The notes under the pieces are model-generated. The model ran no database searches. It was not told where the DNA came from and worked only from the letters and a program-made list of their open reading frames with translations. A stretch of DNA of 64,000 bases from the NCBI GenBank assembly GCA_910575435.1, contig CAJTGI010000005.1, positions 203,574-267,573 on the forward strand. The letters run 5' to 3'. The position numbers and the translations under genes were made by a program. Shown in pieces: positions 25,257 to 34,359 of the stretch. The stretch is from Clostridiaceae bacterium (GTDB lineage Bacteria > Bacillota > Clostridia > Lachnospirales > Lachnospiraceae). Numbering within the stretch: position 1 is the stretch's first letter; each line of letters opens with the position of its first letter.

Positions 25257-26660
25257 TCAATGGGGGCCGCCCGACGAGCCGCTCTTATCTAAAAACGAGG
25301 CATCCATGCCTTTCGCCCCATCTCTCTTCCTCCCAGCAGCAATATAGCAGGCCGCGCAGATGAACACAGACAGCAGAGAGCCCAAAGGCGCCGCCCACCC
25401 CATGGGATATAGATTATTCGGAAAATAAATGCTTGCCAGATAGGCCCCGGGAATTCTTACCAATAGGATGGAAGCCAGATTATGTACAAAGGATAGCCCG
25501 GATTTCTGATCTCCGCAAAAATACCCGCTAAAGCAAAAATGTATCCCCGCAAAAATGCAATCCCAAGAATAGGAGCGCATATAAGCGCAGCCTGCCGCCA
25601 GCACGGCATGGTCTGATGTAAAAAGTCCCACCAGCGTCTGAGGAAAGAATTGATGGTAGGCGCAGCAGACTGCTCCCCATGCCACCACGATCATCAAGCC
25701 GTATCTCAGCGAGCGCCTTGCCCGCTCCGGCTTCTCGGCTCCCATATTCTGAGCAGTTACCGCAGAGATGGCGGACAGGAATGCAGAAGGGACTAGAAAG
25801 AGAAATCCAATCAGCTTTTCCACGATTCCCACGCTTGCCGCCACCACCAGCCCCCGGCCATTGGCAATCATGGTAATAATAATGAAAGAAATCTGAATCA
25901 GCCCATCCTGCATCGCAATCGGCGTCCCCACCTTCAAAACCCCGGCGAGAACCTCCCGATGAAAGCGAAAGTCATCCCTCAATATCCGAAATCCAAAAGG
26001 CGTCCGCCTCAGATACCAAAGGGCGGCCAGAGAACTCACTGCCTGCCCGCAGACGGTAGCCAGGGCCGCCCCGGAGGCCCCCATCCTAAAGCCTCCCACA
26101 AAGAGAAAGTCCAGTGCCACATTTACCCCGCAGGCAATGACCACGAAATACATGGGCCGCCTGGAATCCCCGGCTCCGCGGAAAATGCTGCTAATCACAT
26201 TGTAGGAGGTGATAAATGGAATGCCGAGAAAGCAGATTCGCAGATAGCGAGCAGTCTGTCCCGCCGCCTCTGCCGGCGTCTGCATCAGTCCCACAATCCC
26301 CTGGTCGCAAGCCAGCAATGCCACGGTCAATCCCAGAGAAAAAATCATAAAAACCAATGCGGCCGCACCGACAATCCGCCCTGCCCGCCGACTCTGACCT
26401 GCCCCCGCAGCCCGTCCAACCTGCACCGTGATGCCCATGGCGAATCCCACGATAATCACCGTCAGCATATGCATCACCTGGCTGCCCACGGACACTGCCG
26501 TAATCGTCTCCGCCTCGTGGTACAGCCCCACCACGAACAGATCCACCATACCATAAAATGTCTGCATAAAGCAGGCAAAGAGATAGGGCATCGCATACCG
26601 TATCAAAGCTTGGAACACCCCTCCCCTGGTCAGATCATTTTTATTTCCCGTTCCTTCCAT
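25257..26660 (-). CDS. MATE family multidrug efflux transporter
   Basis: Multi-pass inner-membrane exporter of 467 aa with about 12 hydrophobic segments in two similar halves. The N-terminus MPYLFACFMQTFYGMVDLFVVG and the segment FRGAGDSRRPMYFVV are typical of the DinF/NorM-type group common in clostridia. Substrate is unknown. GGAGCGTAAG precedes the ATG. It stands alone, divergent from ibrA. Confidence 0.9.
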   Translation of the reverse strand: MEGTGNKNDLTRGGVFQALIRYAMPYLFACFMQTFYGMVDLFVVGLYHEAETITAVSVGSQVMHMLTVIIVGFAMGITVQVGRAAGAGQSRRAGRIVGAAALVFMIFSLGLTVALLACDQGIVGLMQTPAEAAGQTARYLRICFLGIPFITSYNVISSIFRGAGDSRRPMYFVVIACGVNVALDFLFVGGFRMGASGAALATVCGQAVSSLAALWYLRRTPFGFRILRDDFRFHREVLAGVLKVGTPIAMQDGLIQISFIIITMIANGRGLVVAASVGIVEKLIGFLFLVPSAFLSAISAVTAQNMGAEKPERARRSLRYGLMIVVAWGAVCCAYHQFFPQTLVGLFTSDHAVLAAGCAYMRSYSWDCIFAGIHFCFSGYFCGDQKSGLSFVHNLASILLVRIPGAYLASIYFPNNLYPMGWAAPLGSLLSVFICAACYIAAGRKRDGAKGMDASFLDKSGSSGGPH

Positions 26661-26764
26661 CTTACGCTCCTTCCATATTCCTTAAAAGTCTACACAAGAA
26701 ATCATCCCAAGTCAAGATAGCGAGAGGAGGGCCACGGAAATCAATTTTCATGAGGAGGGCAGAT

Positions 26765-26793
26765 TTGTGTTTATAATCAAATTATGATATAGT
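26765..26793 (+). promoter_or_regulatory. putative promoter of the ibrAB operon
   Basis: TTGTGT, 17-nt spacer, TATAGT, in an AT-rich intergenic region about 55 nt before the ibrA start. Confidence 0.5.
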
Positions 26794-26849
26794 TATTCTA
26801 ATATGATTATATATTGATACAATAATTACGTGTTATGGGGGTAATGCAA

Positions 26850-28196
26850 ATGATGGGAAAGAATTATCTGGATATCAGCGTTTACCAGGCCGTGCAGCAG
26901 CGACTTCATTATCTATTTCAGGAATTTGAAAATATTTTTGTATCTTTCAGCGGCGGGAAGGACAGCGGCGTCTTGCTGAATCTGCTCTTGGATTACAAGC
27001 GGAAGCACTATCCTAACCGCAGAATAGGAGTGTTTCACCAAGATTTCGAAGCCCAGTATACTATGACAACAGAATATATCACAAAGACCTTTCAATCCCT
27101 GGAGGGAGAATGCGACCTCTACTGGGTCTGCCTGCCCATGGCCACCAGAACGGCCCTGAGCAGTTATGAGATGTACTGGTATCCTTGGGATGACCGCAAG
27201 AAAGAATCCTGGGTCCGCCCAAGGCCTGACTATCCCTATGTCATTACGATAGAACATCCCTTTCGCCATTATCATTATCGCATGCACCAGGAGGACCTGG
27301 CAAAGCAATTCGGGCGTTACTACAAAGAAGAACACGGAAACGGAAAAACCGTGTGCCTGCTAGGGGTTCGCGCAGACGAGTCCATGCAGAGATACAGCGG
27401 GTTTGTCAATAAGAAATACGGCTATCAGGGCCAATGCTGGATTTCCAAGCTATTCAAAGATGTTTGGAGCGCTTCCCCCCTCTACGACTGGTCAAATCAG
27501 GACGTATGGGTTGCAAACTGCCAGTTCCAGTACGAGTACAACCATCTCTATGACCTGTATTACAAGGCCGGCCTCAAAATAGACCAGATGAGGGTTGCAT
27601 CGCCTTTCAACGATTATTCCAAAGATTCTCTGAACCTATACCGGATCATCGACCCCGAAATCTGGACAAAGCTGGTGGGGCGGGTTCGGGGCGCCAACTT
27701 CGGATGCATTTACGGAAGGACAAAGGCAATGGGCTATCGGAACGTCACATTGCCCGAAGGCCACACCTGGAAATCCTACACCCATTTCCTGCTGGATACC
27801 CTCCCGATCAAACTTCGGAATAACTACGTGAAGAAATTTAATTCTTCCATAAAATTCTGGCACGATACCGGCGGAGGACTGGAGGAAGACGTCATACAGG
27901 AATTGATTGACCACGGATATCATATTCGGCGAAACGGCATTTCCAACTATACGCTAATGAAGAATTCCCGCATCATCTTTGTGGGCCCCATCCCCGATGA
28001 CACGGATGATATCAAGACTACGAAAGATATCCCCAGCTGGAAGAGGATGTGCTACTGCATTTTAAAAAATGACCATATATGCCGCTTTATGGGATTCAGC
28101 ATGACGAAACAGGAACGATTGAGAACAGAGAAAATCAAAGAAAAATATGGAGAAATGCTTTATGACAAAAAAACAATTCAAAAGCCCCGTGTATGA
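26850..28196 (+). CDS. ibrA: IbrA-like PAPS reductase/ATP-pyrophosphatase family protein (DUF3440)
   Basis: Protein of 448 aa with the PP-loop SGGKDS (residues 34-39) and a second PAPS-reductase-like segment LLGVRADESMQRY, plus a long C-terminal DUF3440 region. In E. coli, IbrA with IbrB raises expression of phage-borne eib genes; its chemistry is unknown. Here it overlaps ibrB and is followed by a sulfotransferase gene, so a role with PAPS or a sulfated or nucleotide substrate is plausible. The start is set by GGGGG 8 nt before the ATG at 26850. Confidence 0.85.
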   Translation: MMGKNYLDISVYQAVQQRLHYLFQEFENIFVSFSGGKDSGVLLNLLLDYKRKHYPNRRIGVFHQDFEAQYTMTTEYITKTFQSLEGECDLYWVCLPMATRTALSSYEMYWYPWDDRKKESWVRPRPDYPYVITIEHPFRHYHYRMHQEDLAKQFGRYYKEEHGNGKTVCLLGVRADESMQRYSGFVNKKYGYQGQCWISKLFKDVWSASPLYDWSNQDVWVANCQFQYEYNHLYDLYYKAGLKIDQMRVASPFNDYSKDSLNLYRIIDPEIWTKLVGRVRGANFGCIYGRTKAMGYRNVTLPEGHTWKSYTHFLLDTLPIKLRNNYVKKFNSSIKFWHDTGGGLEEDVIQELIDHGYHIRRNGISNYTLMKNSRIIFVGPIPDDTDDIKTTKDIPSWKRMCYCILKNDHICRFMGFSMTKQERLRTEKIKEKYGEMLYDKKTIQKPRV

Positions 28197-28710
28197 TATC
28201 ATTGCCGTGCCATTTGAAAAAATCCAGCCCAATACCTATAATCCCAACAATGTAGCCCCCCCGGAAATGAAATTGCTCTACGACAGCATCCGGGAGGACG
28301 GCTATACCATGCCCATCGTCTGCTACTATTCCAAGGAAGAGGATGTATACACCGTGGTGGACGGCTTCCACCGCTGGCGCATCATGAAAGAATATCCTGA
28401 TATCTATGAGCGGGAGCAGGGAATGATGCCAGTATCCGTCATCGACAAGCCCCTCTCCGGCCGAATGGCCAGCACCGTCCGCCACAACAGGGCAAGGGGC
28501 TCCCACGACGTGGACCTTATGAGCAACATCGTAGGAGAACTGCATGAACTGGGCCGCAGCGATGCCTGGATTGCGAAACATCTGGGCATGGACAAAGATG
28601 AAATTCTTCGGCTAAAGCAAATCACCGGTCTGGCCGCCCTGTTCAAGGACGTGAAGTTCGGCCAGGCATGGCTGCCGGCAGAAAAAACGAACAAAGAAAA
28701 CACCCCATAA
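28162..28710 (+). CDS. ibrB: IbrB-like ParB/sulfiredoxin-fold protein
   Basis: Small ParB N-domain-like protein (182 aa). The region VPFEKIQPNTYNPNNVAPPE and VVDGFHRWRIMKEYP match ParB/Srx folds, which bind and can hydrolyse nucleotides; the C-terminal helix region (WIAKHLGMDKDEILRLKQITG) looks like a DNA- or partner-binding HTH. It overlaps the end of ibrA by about 35 bp. The ATG at 28162 has GGAG 9 nt upstream; 28147 is the other possible start. Always paired with IbrA in known cases. Confidence 0.85.
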   Translation: MTKKQFKSPVYDIIAVPFEKIQPNTYNPNNVAPPEMKLLYDSIREDGYTMPIVCYYSKEEDVYTVVDGFHRWRIMKEYPDIYEREQGMMPVSVIDKPLSGRMASTVRHNRARGSHDVDLMSNIVGELHELGRSDAWIAKHLGMDKDEILRLKQITGLAALFKDVKFGQAWLPAEKTNKENTP

Positions 28711-28739
28711 AAATCCAACTGTTGTTCTTTCATGAAATA

Positions 28740-28748
28740 TGCTATAAT
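28740..28748 (+). promoter_or_regulatory. extended -10 promoter element for the sulfotransferase gene
   Basis: TGCTATAAT, with a TTGTTC box upstream at a short 15-nt spacing. It lies about 70 nt before the start codon and would let the sulfotransferase be transcribed independently of ibrAB. Confidence 0.5.
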
Positions 28749-28816
28749 ATGTTCCTGTGAATAACTACTATAATACGATGCCAGCATCATAAATTTACAG
28801 AGAACAGGAGATAGCA

Positions 28817-29932
28817 ATGAAAACTCTATATTTACATATAGGCACGCCAAAGACAGGCACATCCACGATCCAATACTTTTGCCGCAAGAACGACGCTTTT
28901 TTGCTGCAACAGGGAATATGCTACCCAGACTTGGGATTTCGATTTCCAGGAATCGGGCAGAACCGCAATGCCTATTTTTTATCCCATAAGATCTATGATG
29001 CCCGCAAAAACAGATTATTCGAGGAGGAAGCCCGAGAGCGGGAAGCCGGCTTCCAAAAATTAGAAAAACTTTTTGAGAAGCAGGACCGGGTGGTGATCTC
29101 CGATGAGCATATATGGAACGAGAAAGAAATTGATGAAATGCGCCTGGAGGGCATACGGGAACGCATGGCAAAAGTTGGCGTGACGGTAAAGGCCATTGTC
29201 TATCTGCGCCGACAGGAGCAGGTGATCCAGTCCTACTGGGCCCAGCAGGTAAAGGAGGGCATGCAGCTGTCCTTCTCCCAGTACATCCAGCAGGAAAAAT
29301 ACCGCTATTTCCAACTGGATTACCAGAAAAGGCTCCAGGTATTCGACCATGCCCTGGGCAGGGAAAATATCATCGTGCGCTGCTATGAAAAGGGGCAGTA
29401 CCAGGGGACAGAAAAGACCATCCTGTCCGATTTCCTGCATATATTTGATATTGCATTATCCGAGGAATGCAAGGACAGCGACGCCCTCCAGAATACCAGC
29501 CTGCGGGGCATCTATCTGGAAACAAAACGCCTGCTGAACCAAAATCCAGCCTTCTGCACGAAGCAGAATTTCAGCGTGAAGCGTCTGCTAGCATTACAGG
29601 AATCCCCCATGGGAAATTCCCTTGACAGAGCGGCAAACTATTTCTCCAAGGAGGAGCGGGAGCAATGCGCCCTGCGATACGCCAGCGGAAACCAGGCCGT
29701 AGCCAGGGAATACCTAGACAGGGCGGACGGAACACTATTTTATGAGACGATTGATTTGAATGAGGCTGGCAATGCCTTTTCCCAGCAGGACATCACAGAC
29801 ATCTGCGGGGAGATTATCGCCGTGCAGGAGCAGGAAATCAGAGAACTGAAAAAGCGGCTGGAGAAAAAGACGCTGCGGGGCAAGTTAAAATGGATTTACC
29901 ATAAAATATACTCATTATTTAAGAATGCATAA
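28817..29932 (+). CDS. sulfotransferase-family protein
   Basis: Protein of 371 aa with a PAPS-binding P-loop near the N-terminus (HIGTPKTGTSTIQYF, the 5'-phosphosulfate loop) and a likely 3'-phosphate-binding segment, YLRRQEQVIQSYWAQ, with Arg and Ser at the expected spacing. The C-terminal 40 residues are a Lys/Glu-rich coiled region (KKRLEKKTLRGKLKWIYHKI) that may bind membrane or partner. It resembles bacterial polysaccharide sulfotransferases; acceptor unknown. AACAGGAGATAGCA precedes the ATG. It lies downstream of ibrAB on the same strand. Confidence 0.8.
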   Translation: MKTLYLHIGTPKTGTSTIQYFCRKNDAFLLQQGICYPDLGFRFPGIGQNRNAYFLSHKIYDARKNRLFEEEAREREAGFQKLEKLFEKQDRVVISDEHIWNEKEIDEMRLEGIRERMAKVGVTVKAIVYLRRQEQVIQSYWAQQVKEGMQLSFSQYIQQEKYRYFQLDYQKRLQVFDHALGRENIIVRCYEKGQYQGTEKTILSDFLHIFDIALSEECKDSDALQNTSLRGIYLETKRLLNQNPAFCTKQNFSVKRLLALQESPMGNSLDRAANYFSKEEREQCALRYASGNQAVAREYLDRADGTLFYETIDLNEAGNAFSQQDITDICGEIIAVQEQEIRELKKRLEKKTLRGKLKWIYHKIYSLFKNA

Positions 29933-30128
29933 GAGACAAGGGCATTGACAAATCTTAACAAATGCTAAAGCAAGAAAATCAGGAGGGAATGGCATCATGC
30001 ACCCAGTCTATGCACGATGCCCTGACCCTCTCTTATTCGGGTCTGTGAGTAAATTCCAATCTCTATTTTGTGATATTGTGAAAAATCCAAGGGATTTAAT
30101 ATCTGATAGACTTTCTATAAAACGCCAC

Positions 30129-30166
30129 AATGGACACTTCCCACTTGAAGTGTCCATTGCCATTTT
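30129..30166 (+). terminator. rho-independent terminator after the sulfotransferase gene
   Basis: 12-bp arms AATGGACACTTC/GAAGTGTCCATT with a 6-nt loop, then GCCATTTTT. It lies between convergent genes and may serve both. Confidence 0.75.
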
Positions 30167-30196
30167 TCAACCTATCAATTTGAACATATTAAACTT

Positions 30197-32236
30197 TTAA
30201 AACTCAAATTTCTGTACCAAGTCATTCAATGTCACCGTCTGATTTGCCAACTGCTCCGACGTAGCGTAGGTCTCCTGAGATACCGCAGAATTATCATTCA
30301 CTCCCTGGGCAATGGCATCGATGCCCACCTGAATCTGCTGCATATTGTCCGCCTGATCCACTGCATTTTCTGCCGACTTCTTAATCATCTCGTTGACTTC
30401 TCCCACAGCGCTCACCGACTCTTCCAGAGAAGTCATTACGCCGTTGGCAATGTCGTTACCCTTGTTAATCTCTTCCATGGATACGCCAATCAGTTCTCTG
30501 GTCATGCTGGCCGCCTTAGAACTCTCCAGCGCCAGCTTTCCAATTTCATCAGCAACTACAGCAAATCCCTTTCCCAGTTCTCCTGCCCGGGCAGCCTCGA
30601 TGGAAGCATTCAGAGAAAGAAGGTTTGTCTGCTCTGCAATCTCCTCGATGGTCTGTATAATCCCCACCACCTGCTGGGATGTCTCCCGGATCTCATTCAT
30701 GGCTCCCATCATCATCTTCATCTTATCCTGGTTCTGCTCCATCATATTGGTCACATATACCGTGGCCTTTGCCGACCGCTCCGCATCCTTGCGGCTCTCC
30801 TGCACCTGCTCCGTCACCGTGGTGGTGGTGTTTGCAAGTTCCTGTACGGAAACCGCCTGGGTCTGGGCACCCTCCGCAAGCATCTGAGAGGCATCTGCCA
30901 GTTCGGAAGCACCCACGGAAACCTGCTTGGAACTCTCGCCAATATTCTTCATCACATCTGTCATGGAGCCAGAAATATTGAGCAGGGCATCCTTGATTTT
31001 CTGGAACTCACCCACGTAATCATTCTTCAATTCCACGCTCAACTGGCCATCCGCAATCCTAGCCAGCACTTCGGAAGTCTCGTCTATGTATACGATATAC
31101 TCCTTCAGTCGGGCAACGGTCTTCTTAATCGATTCTCCCAATTCTCCAATCTCATCCTCGGAAGTAATCTCAAGATGCACGTCCAAATCCCCATCAGCCA
31201 GCTGCTGGGCCGTGTGGTTCAACTCCATAATCGGCTTTGACAGGCTGGCAGCGCTCTTCTTAATGCTCAAGACAATCAGCAAGATGCCGATCAGGAATAT
31301 AATAATCAATGCGGCTATCATCCCGAATACCAAGTAATAATACTCCCAGAAAGGCATATTGCTCACAACAAGGTAGCCGGTCTCTCCCACAGGTTCCGCC
31401 ACGCCATACTTTGTCTTGCCATCAGCCTTGTATTTGAGGAATTCTTCCTCCCCCGCCTTTACGGCATCTTTCACATTCTGCGAGATATCCACCTCGGAAA
31501 TATTCTTCTGCAACATATCTTCCTGAGGATGGTATATGACCGTTCCCTCTGAAGACATCAGGAAAACGTATCCATTTTTGCCAATCTTATATTTCCCCAT
31601 CACATCTGTGAGGTGATCCAGGGAAACATCCAGCCCCGCCACGCCTATAATGTCTTTAGAAGAATCGTCAAAGACCGGCGATACCGCGCTGAGAATCGTC
31701 TGATTTGTTGCAGGATCCACATAAGGCTCTGTCAGCACCGTCTCTCCTGAATCAATAAGATCCTGATACCAGACGCGCTGGGTGATATCCCATCCGTCTT
31801 CCTTCCCCGATGTAAAGCCATCTGACTGGGTCAGGACACTGGCATCCATATCCGCAATCCATGCTGCCATGATATTCTCTGAATCCGTATCCACCACATT
31901 TAGCAGGTTCTGCCGAACCGTGTCCATCTTGTCCGCCTTCTGGACATCGTCCCCTGGCTTGGTCTCCGTCATGACATCCTTGATTTCCGGGTTGACTGCC
32001 AGCTGGGCCGAAGCCTTGCTATACTGCTCAAAAAAACCTGCCAGCTGATTTGACGCTGCCACTGACTGCAACGTCAGTTCTGATTCCTTCGATGAAACGA
32101 TCACCCAACGAACCATTAATATGGCAATGACTGCCACGATTAGGAAAACCAGCAGGACACTTCTTCCCACCTCAAATAGTATTTCATCCGCTATCCGTTT
32201 TTTAGATTTCCCTTTCCTTTCTTTCCTTTCTCCCAA
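30197..32236 (-). CDS. methyl-accepting chemotaxis protein with Cache sensor
   Basis: Transmembrane chemoreceptor of about 679 aa. It has an N-terminal helix, an extracellular double-Cache-like domain ([32 protein letters not shown]), a second helix ([17 protein letters not shown]), HAMP, and a cytoplasmic signalling domain with hairpin tip [19 protein letters not shown]. No C-terminal CheR-tethering pentapeptide is seen. The start is most likely the TTG at 32236: the ATG at 32257 opens with codons AAA AGG AGG, which are the ribosome site itself, 8 nt before that TTG. Ligand unknown. No che genes are nearby. Confidence 0.92.
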   Translation of the reverse strand: MGERKERKGKSKKRIADEILFEVGRSVLLVFLIVAVIAILMVRWVIVSSKESELTLQSVAASNQLAGFFEQYSKASAQLAVNPEIKDVMTETKPGDDVQKADKMDTVRQNLLNVVDTDSENIMAAWIADMDASVLTQSDGFTSGKEDGWDITQRVWYQDLIDSGETVLTEPYVDPATNQTILSAVSPVFDDSSKDIIGVAGLDVSLDHLTDVMGKYKIGKNGYVFLMSSEGTVIYHPQEDMLQKNISEVDISQNVKDAVKAGEEEFLKYKADGKTKYGVAEPVGETGYLVVSNMPFWEYYYLVFGMIAALIIIFLIGILLIVLSIKKSAASLSKPIMELNHTAQQLADGDLDVHLEITSEDEIGELGESIKKTVARLKEYIVYIDETSEVLARIADGQLSVELKNDYVGEFQKIKDALLNISGSMTDVMKNIGESSKQVSVGASELADASQMLAEGAQTQAVSVQELANTTTTVTEQVQESRKDAERSAKATVYVTNMMEQNQDKMKMMMGAMNEIRETSQQVVGIIQTIEEIAEQTNLLSLNASIEAARAGELGKGFAVVADEIGKLALESSKAASMTRELIGVSMEEINKGNDIANGVMTSLEESVSAVGEVNEMIKKSAENAVDQADNMQQIQVGIDAIAQGVNDNSAVSQETYATSEQLANQTVTLNDLVQKFEF

Positions 32237-32374
32237 AAAAAATATCCTCCTTTTCATAGTGTAATATAGATATTATACTCCTTTTAGAAAGGCAATACAA
32301 GGAAAATAAATAAATTACACATAAGTGGTTCCCTTTGTGTACCGCTACCTTTCGAGCAATCACCGATACATTGA

Positions 32375-32420
32375 AAAAAGGCCGAAATCTTCATGCCTGT
32401 GCAAAAGATTCCAGCCTTTT
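32375..32420 (-). terminator. rho-independent terminator after the PilZ gene
   Basis: Imperfect stem with arms AAAAGGCTGGAATCTT and AAGATTTCGGCCTTTT read on the minus strand, ending in a T-run. It closes the gatCAB-PilZ transcript. Confidence 0.7.
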
Positions 32421-32426
32421 AAACTG

Positions 32427-32771
32427 CTACCCATTCTTTTCCATATCCTCAAAAATATAATCAAATACAGATGCCATTCCCACAAACTCGCACCCATAGA
32501 AATTTTTCCCATCCGCGCTCCGATCCTGGCGCAGGATTCTCACTACGCAGTTCAGGAATTCTCCCTTTTCCTTAAACTCCAGCCTGGCATTAAAATAATA
32601 CCCGATCGGCAGCACGCTATCCGTGGCAAATCCAATCCCAGTTCTGGATATGTTCCGAACCTCGATGGGGGCATGGATGTTTTCCACCTTCACATTATCC
32701 TGCTTAAAGAGAGAAGAGACTTCCAGGCTCATGGCCAAATTCACCCTCTTCGCTCTGCGATGTTCTATCAT
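32427..32771 (-). CDS. PilZ-domain protein, putative cyclic-di-GMP receptor
   Basis: Single-domain PilZ protein of 114 aa. The c-di-GMP binding residues are visible as RRAKR at the N-terminus and NISRTGIGF further on (the RxxxR and (D/N)xSxxG motifs). It probably binds c-di-GMP and alters motility or surface functions. AAGGAGGAGAGAAGC precedes the ATG. It is 26 bp downstream of gatB and likely shares its transcript, followed by a terminator and the chemoreceptor gene. Confidence 0.85.
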   Translation of the reverse strand: MIEHRRAKRVNLAMSLEVSSLFKQDNVKVENIHAPIEVRNISRTGIGFATDSVLPIGYYFNARLEFKEKGEFLNCVVRILRQDRSADGKNFYGCEFVGMASVFDYIFEDMEKNG

Positions 32772-32797
32772 GCTTCTCTCCTCCTTTTCATAACCTC

Positions 32798-34231
32798 CTA
32801 CTGCAAAAGTTCTGCCAGTATCTGATTCACCATCCCCGGGTCAGCCTTTCCCTGGGTGGCCTTCATCGTCTGCCCCACCAGGAATCCGATGGCCTTCTTC
32901 TTGCCATTTCGATAATCCTCTACCGACTGGGGATTTTCTGACACGATCTTCTCAATCGTCGCCCGCAAGGCTCCGTCATCCGCCACGGTCTTCAGCCCAT
33001 GCTCCTCCACATACCTCTCCGGGTCAGCATTCTCTCCGAATATCTTTTCAAATACTTCCTTAGCGACAGAATTGTTGATGGCCCTATCCTCCACCAGCAA
33101 AATCAATTTCGCCAAATTTTCCGGGGAGAAAGACAATTCTTCCGCCTCCATCTCATGCTCCTTTAGCAGACGCATGGTCTCCCCCATCAGCCAGTTGGAC
33201 ACCTTCTTGGGAAGATGGCAGATTGCCGTAGTCTCCTCAAAAATATCTGCCAGCTTCTTATGGGCGGTGATGATTCCCGCATCGTAATCCGGGATCTTGA
33301 ACTCACTCTTATACCGCTCCAGTTTCTCTGCCCGCAGTTCCGGCTGGCGGTCACGAATCTCCTGCAGCCACTGGTCGCTAATCACCACAGGCACCAGGTC
33401 TGGCTCGGGAAAATATCGATAATCCTGGGCATCCTCCTTGGATCGCATGGCATAGGAATACTCCTTATTGTCATCCCACCGCCTAGTCTCCTGCACCACC
33501 TTTTCTCCGGACTCAATCAGATCAATCTGGCGCTCCCTCTCTGCCTCGATGGCGCGCTGGATTGCCTTGAAAGAATTCAGGTTCTTCATCTCGGTGCGGG
33601 TGCCAAACTCTTCCGCGCCCACTTCCCGCACGGACAGATTCACATCCGCCCGCATGGAGCCCTCCTGCAGCTTGCAGTCACTAGCCCCCAGATACTGGAT
33701 GATCATCCGCAGTTTGTCCAGATAGGCTACCACTTCCTCCCCGGAACGCATATCCGGCTCCGATACGATCTCGATCAGAGGCACGCCAGAGCGATTGAAA
33801 TCCACCATGGAATTTTCTCCCCATTCATCGTGAATCAACTTGCCCGCATCTTCCTCCATATGGATTTCATGGATGCCGATAGTCTTCTTCTCCCCATTTT
33901 CCAATGCAATCTCAATGCCCCCATCCCGGCAGATGGGCAGATATAATTGGGAAATCTGATAATTCTGTGGATTATCTGGATAAAAATAATTCTTTCGGTC
34001 AAACTTGCAATTCTGGGTTATGGTGCAGTTCGTAGCAAGTCCCACCGCTATGGCATACTCCACCACCTGCTTGTTCAGCACCGGCAGAGAGCCAGGCATG
34101 CCGGTACACACCGGACAGGTGTGGGAATTGGGCTCGCCGCCAAATTCCGTGGAGCATCCGCAGAAAATCTTCGTCTTCGTGGCCAGCTCCACATGCACTT
34201 CCAATCCAATCACCGTCTCATACTGTCTCAT
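32798..34231 (-). CDS. gatB: Asp/Glu-tRNA amidotransferase subunit B
   Basis: Kinase/tRNA-binding subunit of the GatCAB enzyme that makes Gln-tRNA and Asn-tRNA. It has 477 aa from the ATG at 34231. It begins YETVIGLEVHVELATKTKIFC and has the zinc-type motif CGCSTEF...CPVC, then FNRSGVPLIEIVSEPD. The C-terminal YqeY-like tail ends FLVGQTMKATQGKADP. GGAGGAATCA precedes the start; the longer frame to 34315 lacks a site. It follows gatA. Confidence 0.97.
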   Translation of the reverse strand: MRQYETVIGLEVHVELATKTKIFCGCSTEFGGEPNSHTCPVCTGMPGSLPVLNKQVVEYAIAVGLATNCTITQNCKFDRKNYFYPDNPQNYQISQLYLPICRDGGIEIALENGEKKTIGIHEIHMEEDAGKLIHDEWGENSMVDFNRSGVPLIEIVSEPDMRSGEEVVAYLDKLRMIIQYLGASDCKLQEGSMRADVNLSVREVGAEEFGTRTEMKNLNSFKAIQRAIEAERERQIDLIESGEKVVQETRRWDDNKEYSYAMRSKEDAQDYRYFPEPDLVPVVISDQWLQEIRDRQPELRAEKLERYKSEFKIPDYDAGIITAHKKLADIFEETTAICHLPKKVSNWLMGETMRLLKEHEMEAEELSFSPENLAKLILLVEDRAINNSVAKEVFEKIFGENADPERYVEEHGLKTVADDGALRATIEKIVSENPQSVEDYRNGKKKAIGFLVGQTMKATQGKADPGMVNQILAELLQ

Positions 34232-34359
34232 TGATTCCTCCAATCCAAATATCACACGCAGGACAGACATGCCATGCGTTGTCCATTCTCTATACCTATT
34301 CCCGTAAAAATCCAATGCCTATTGCTCTCTCGTCACTCAAAGACAGCAATGGAAACAAA

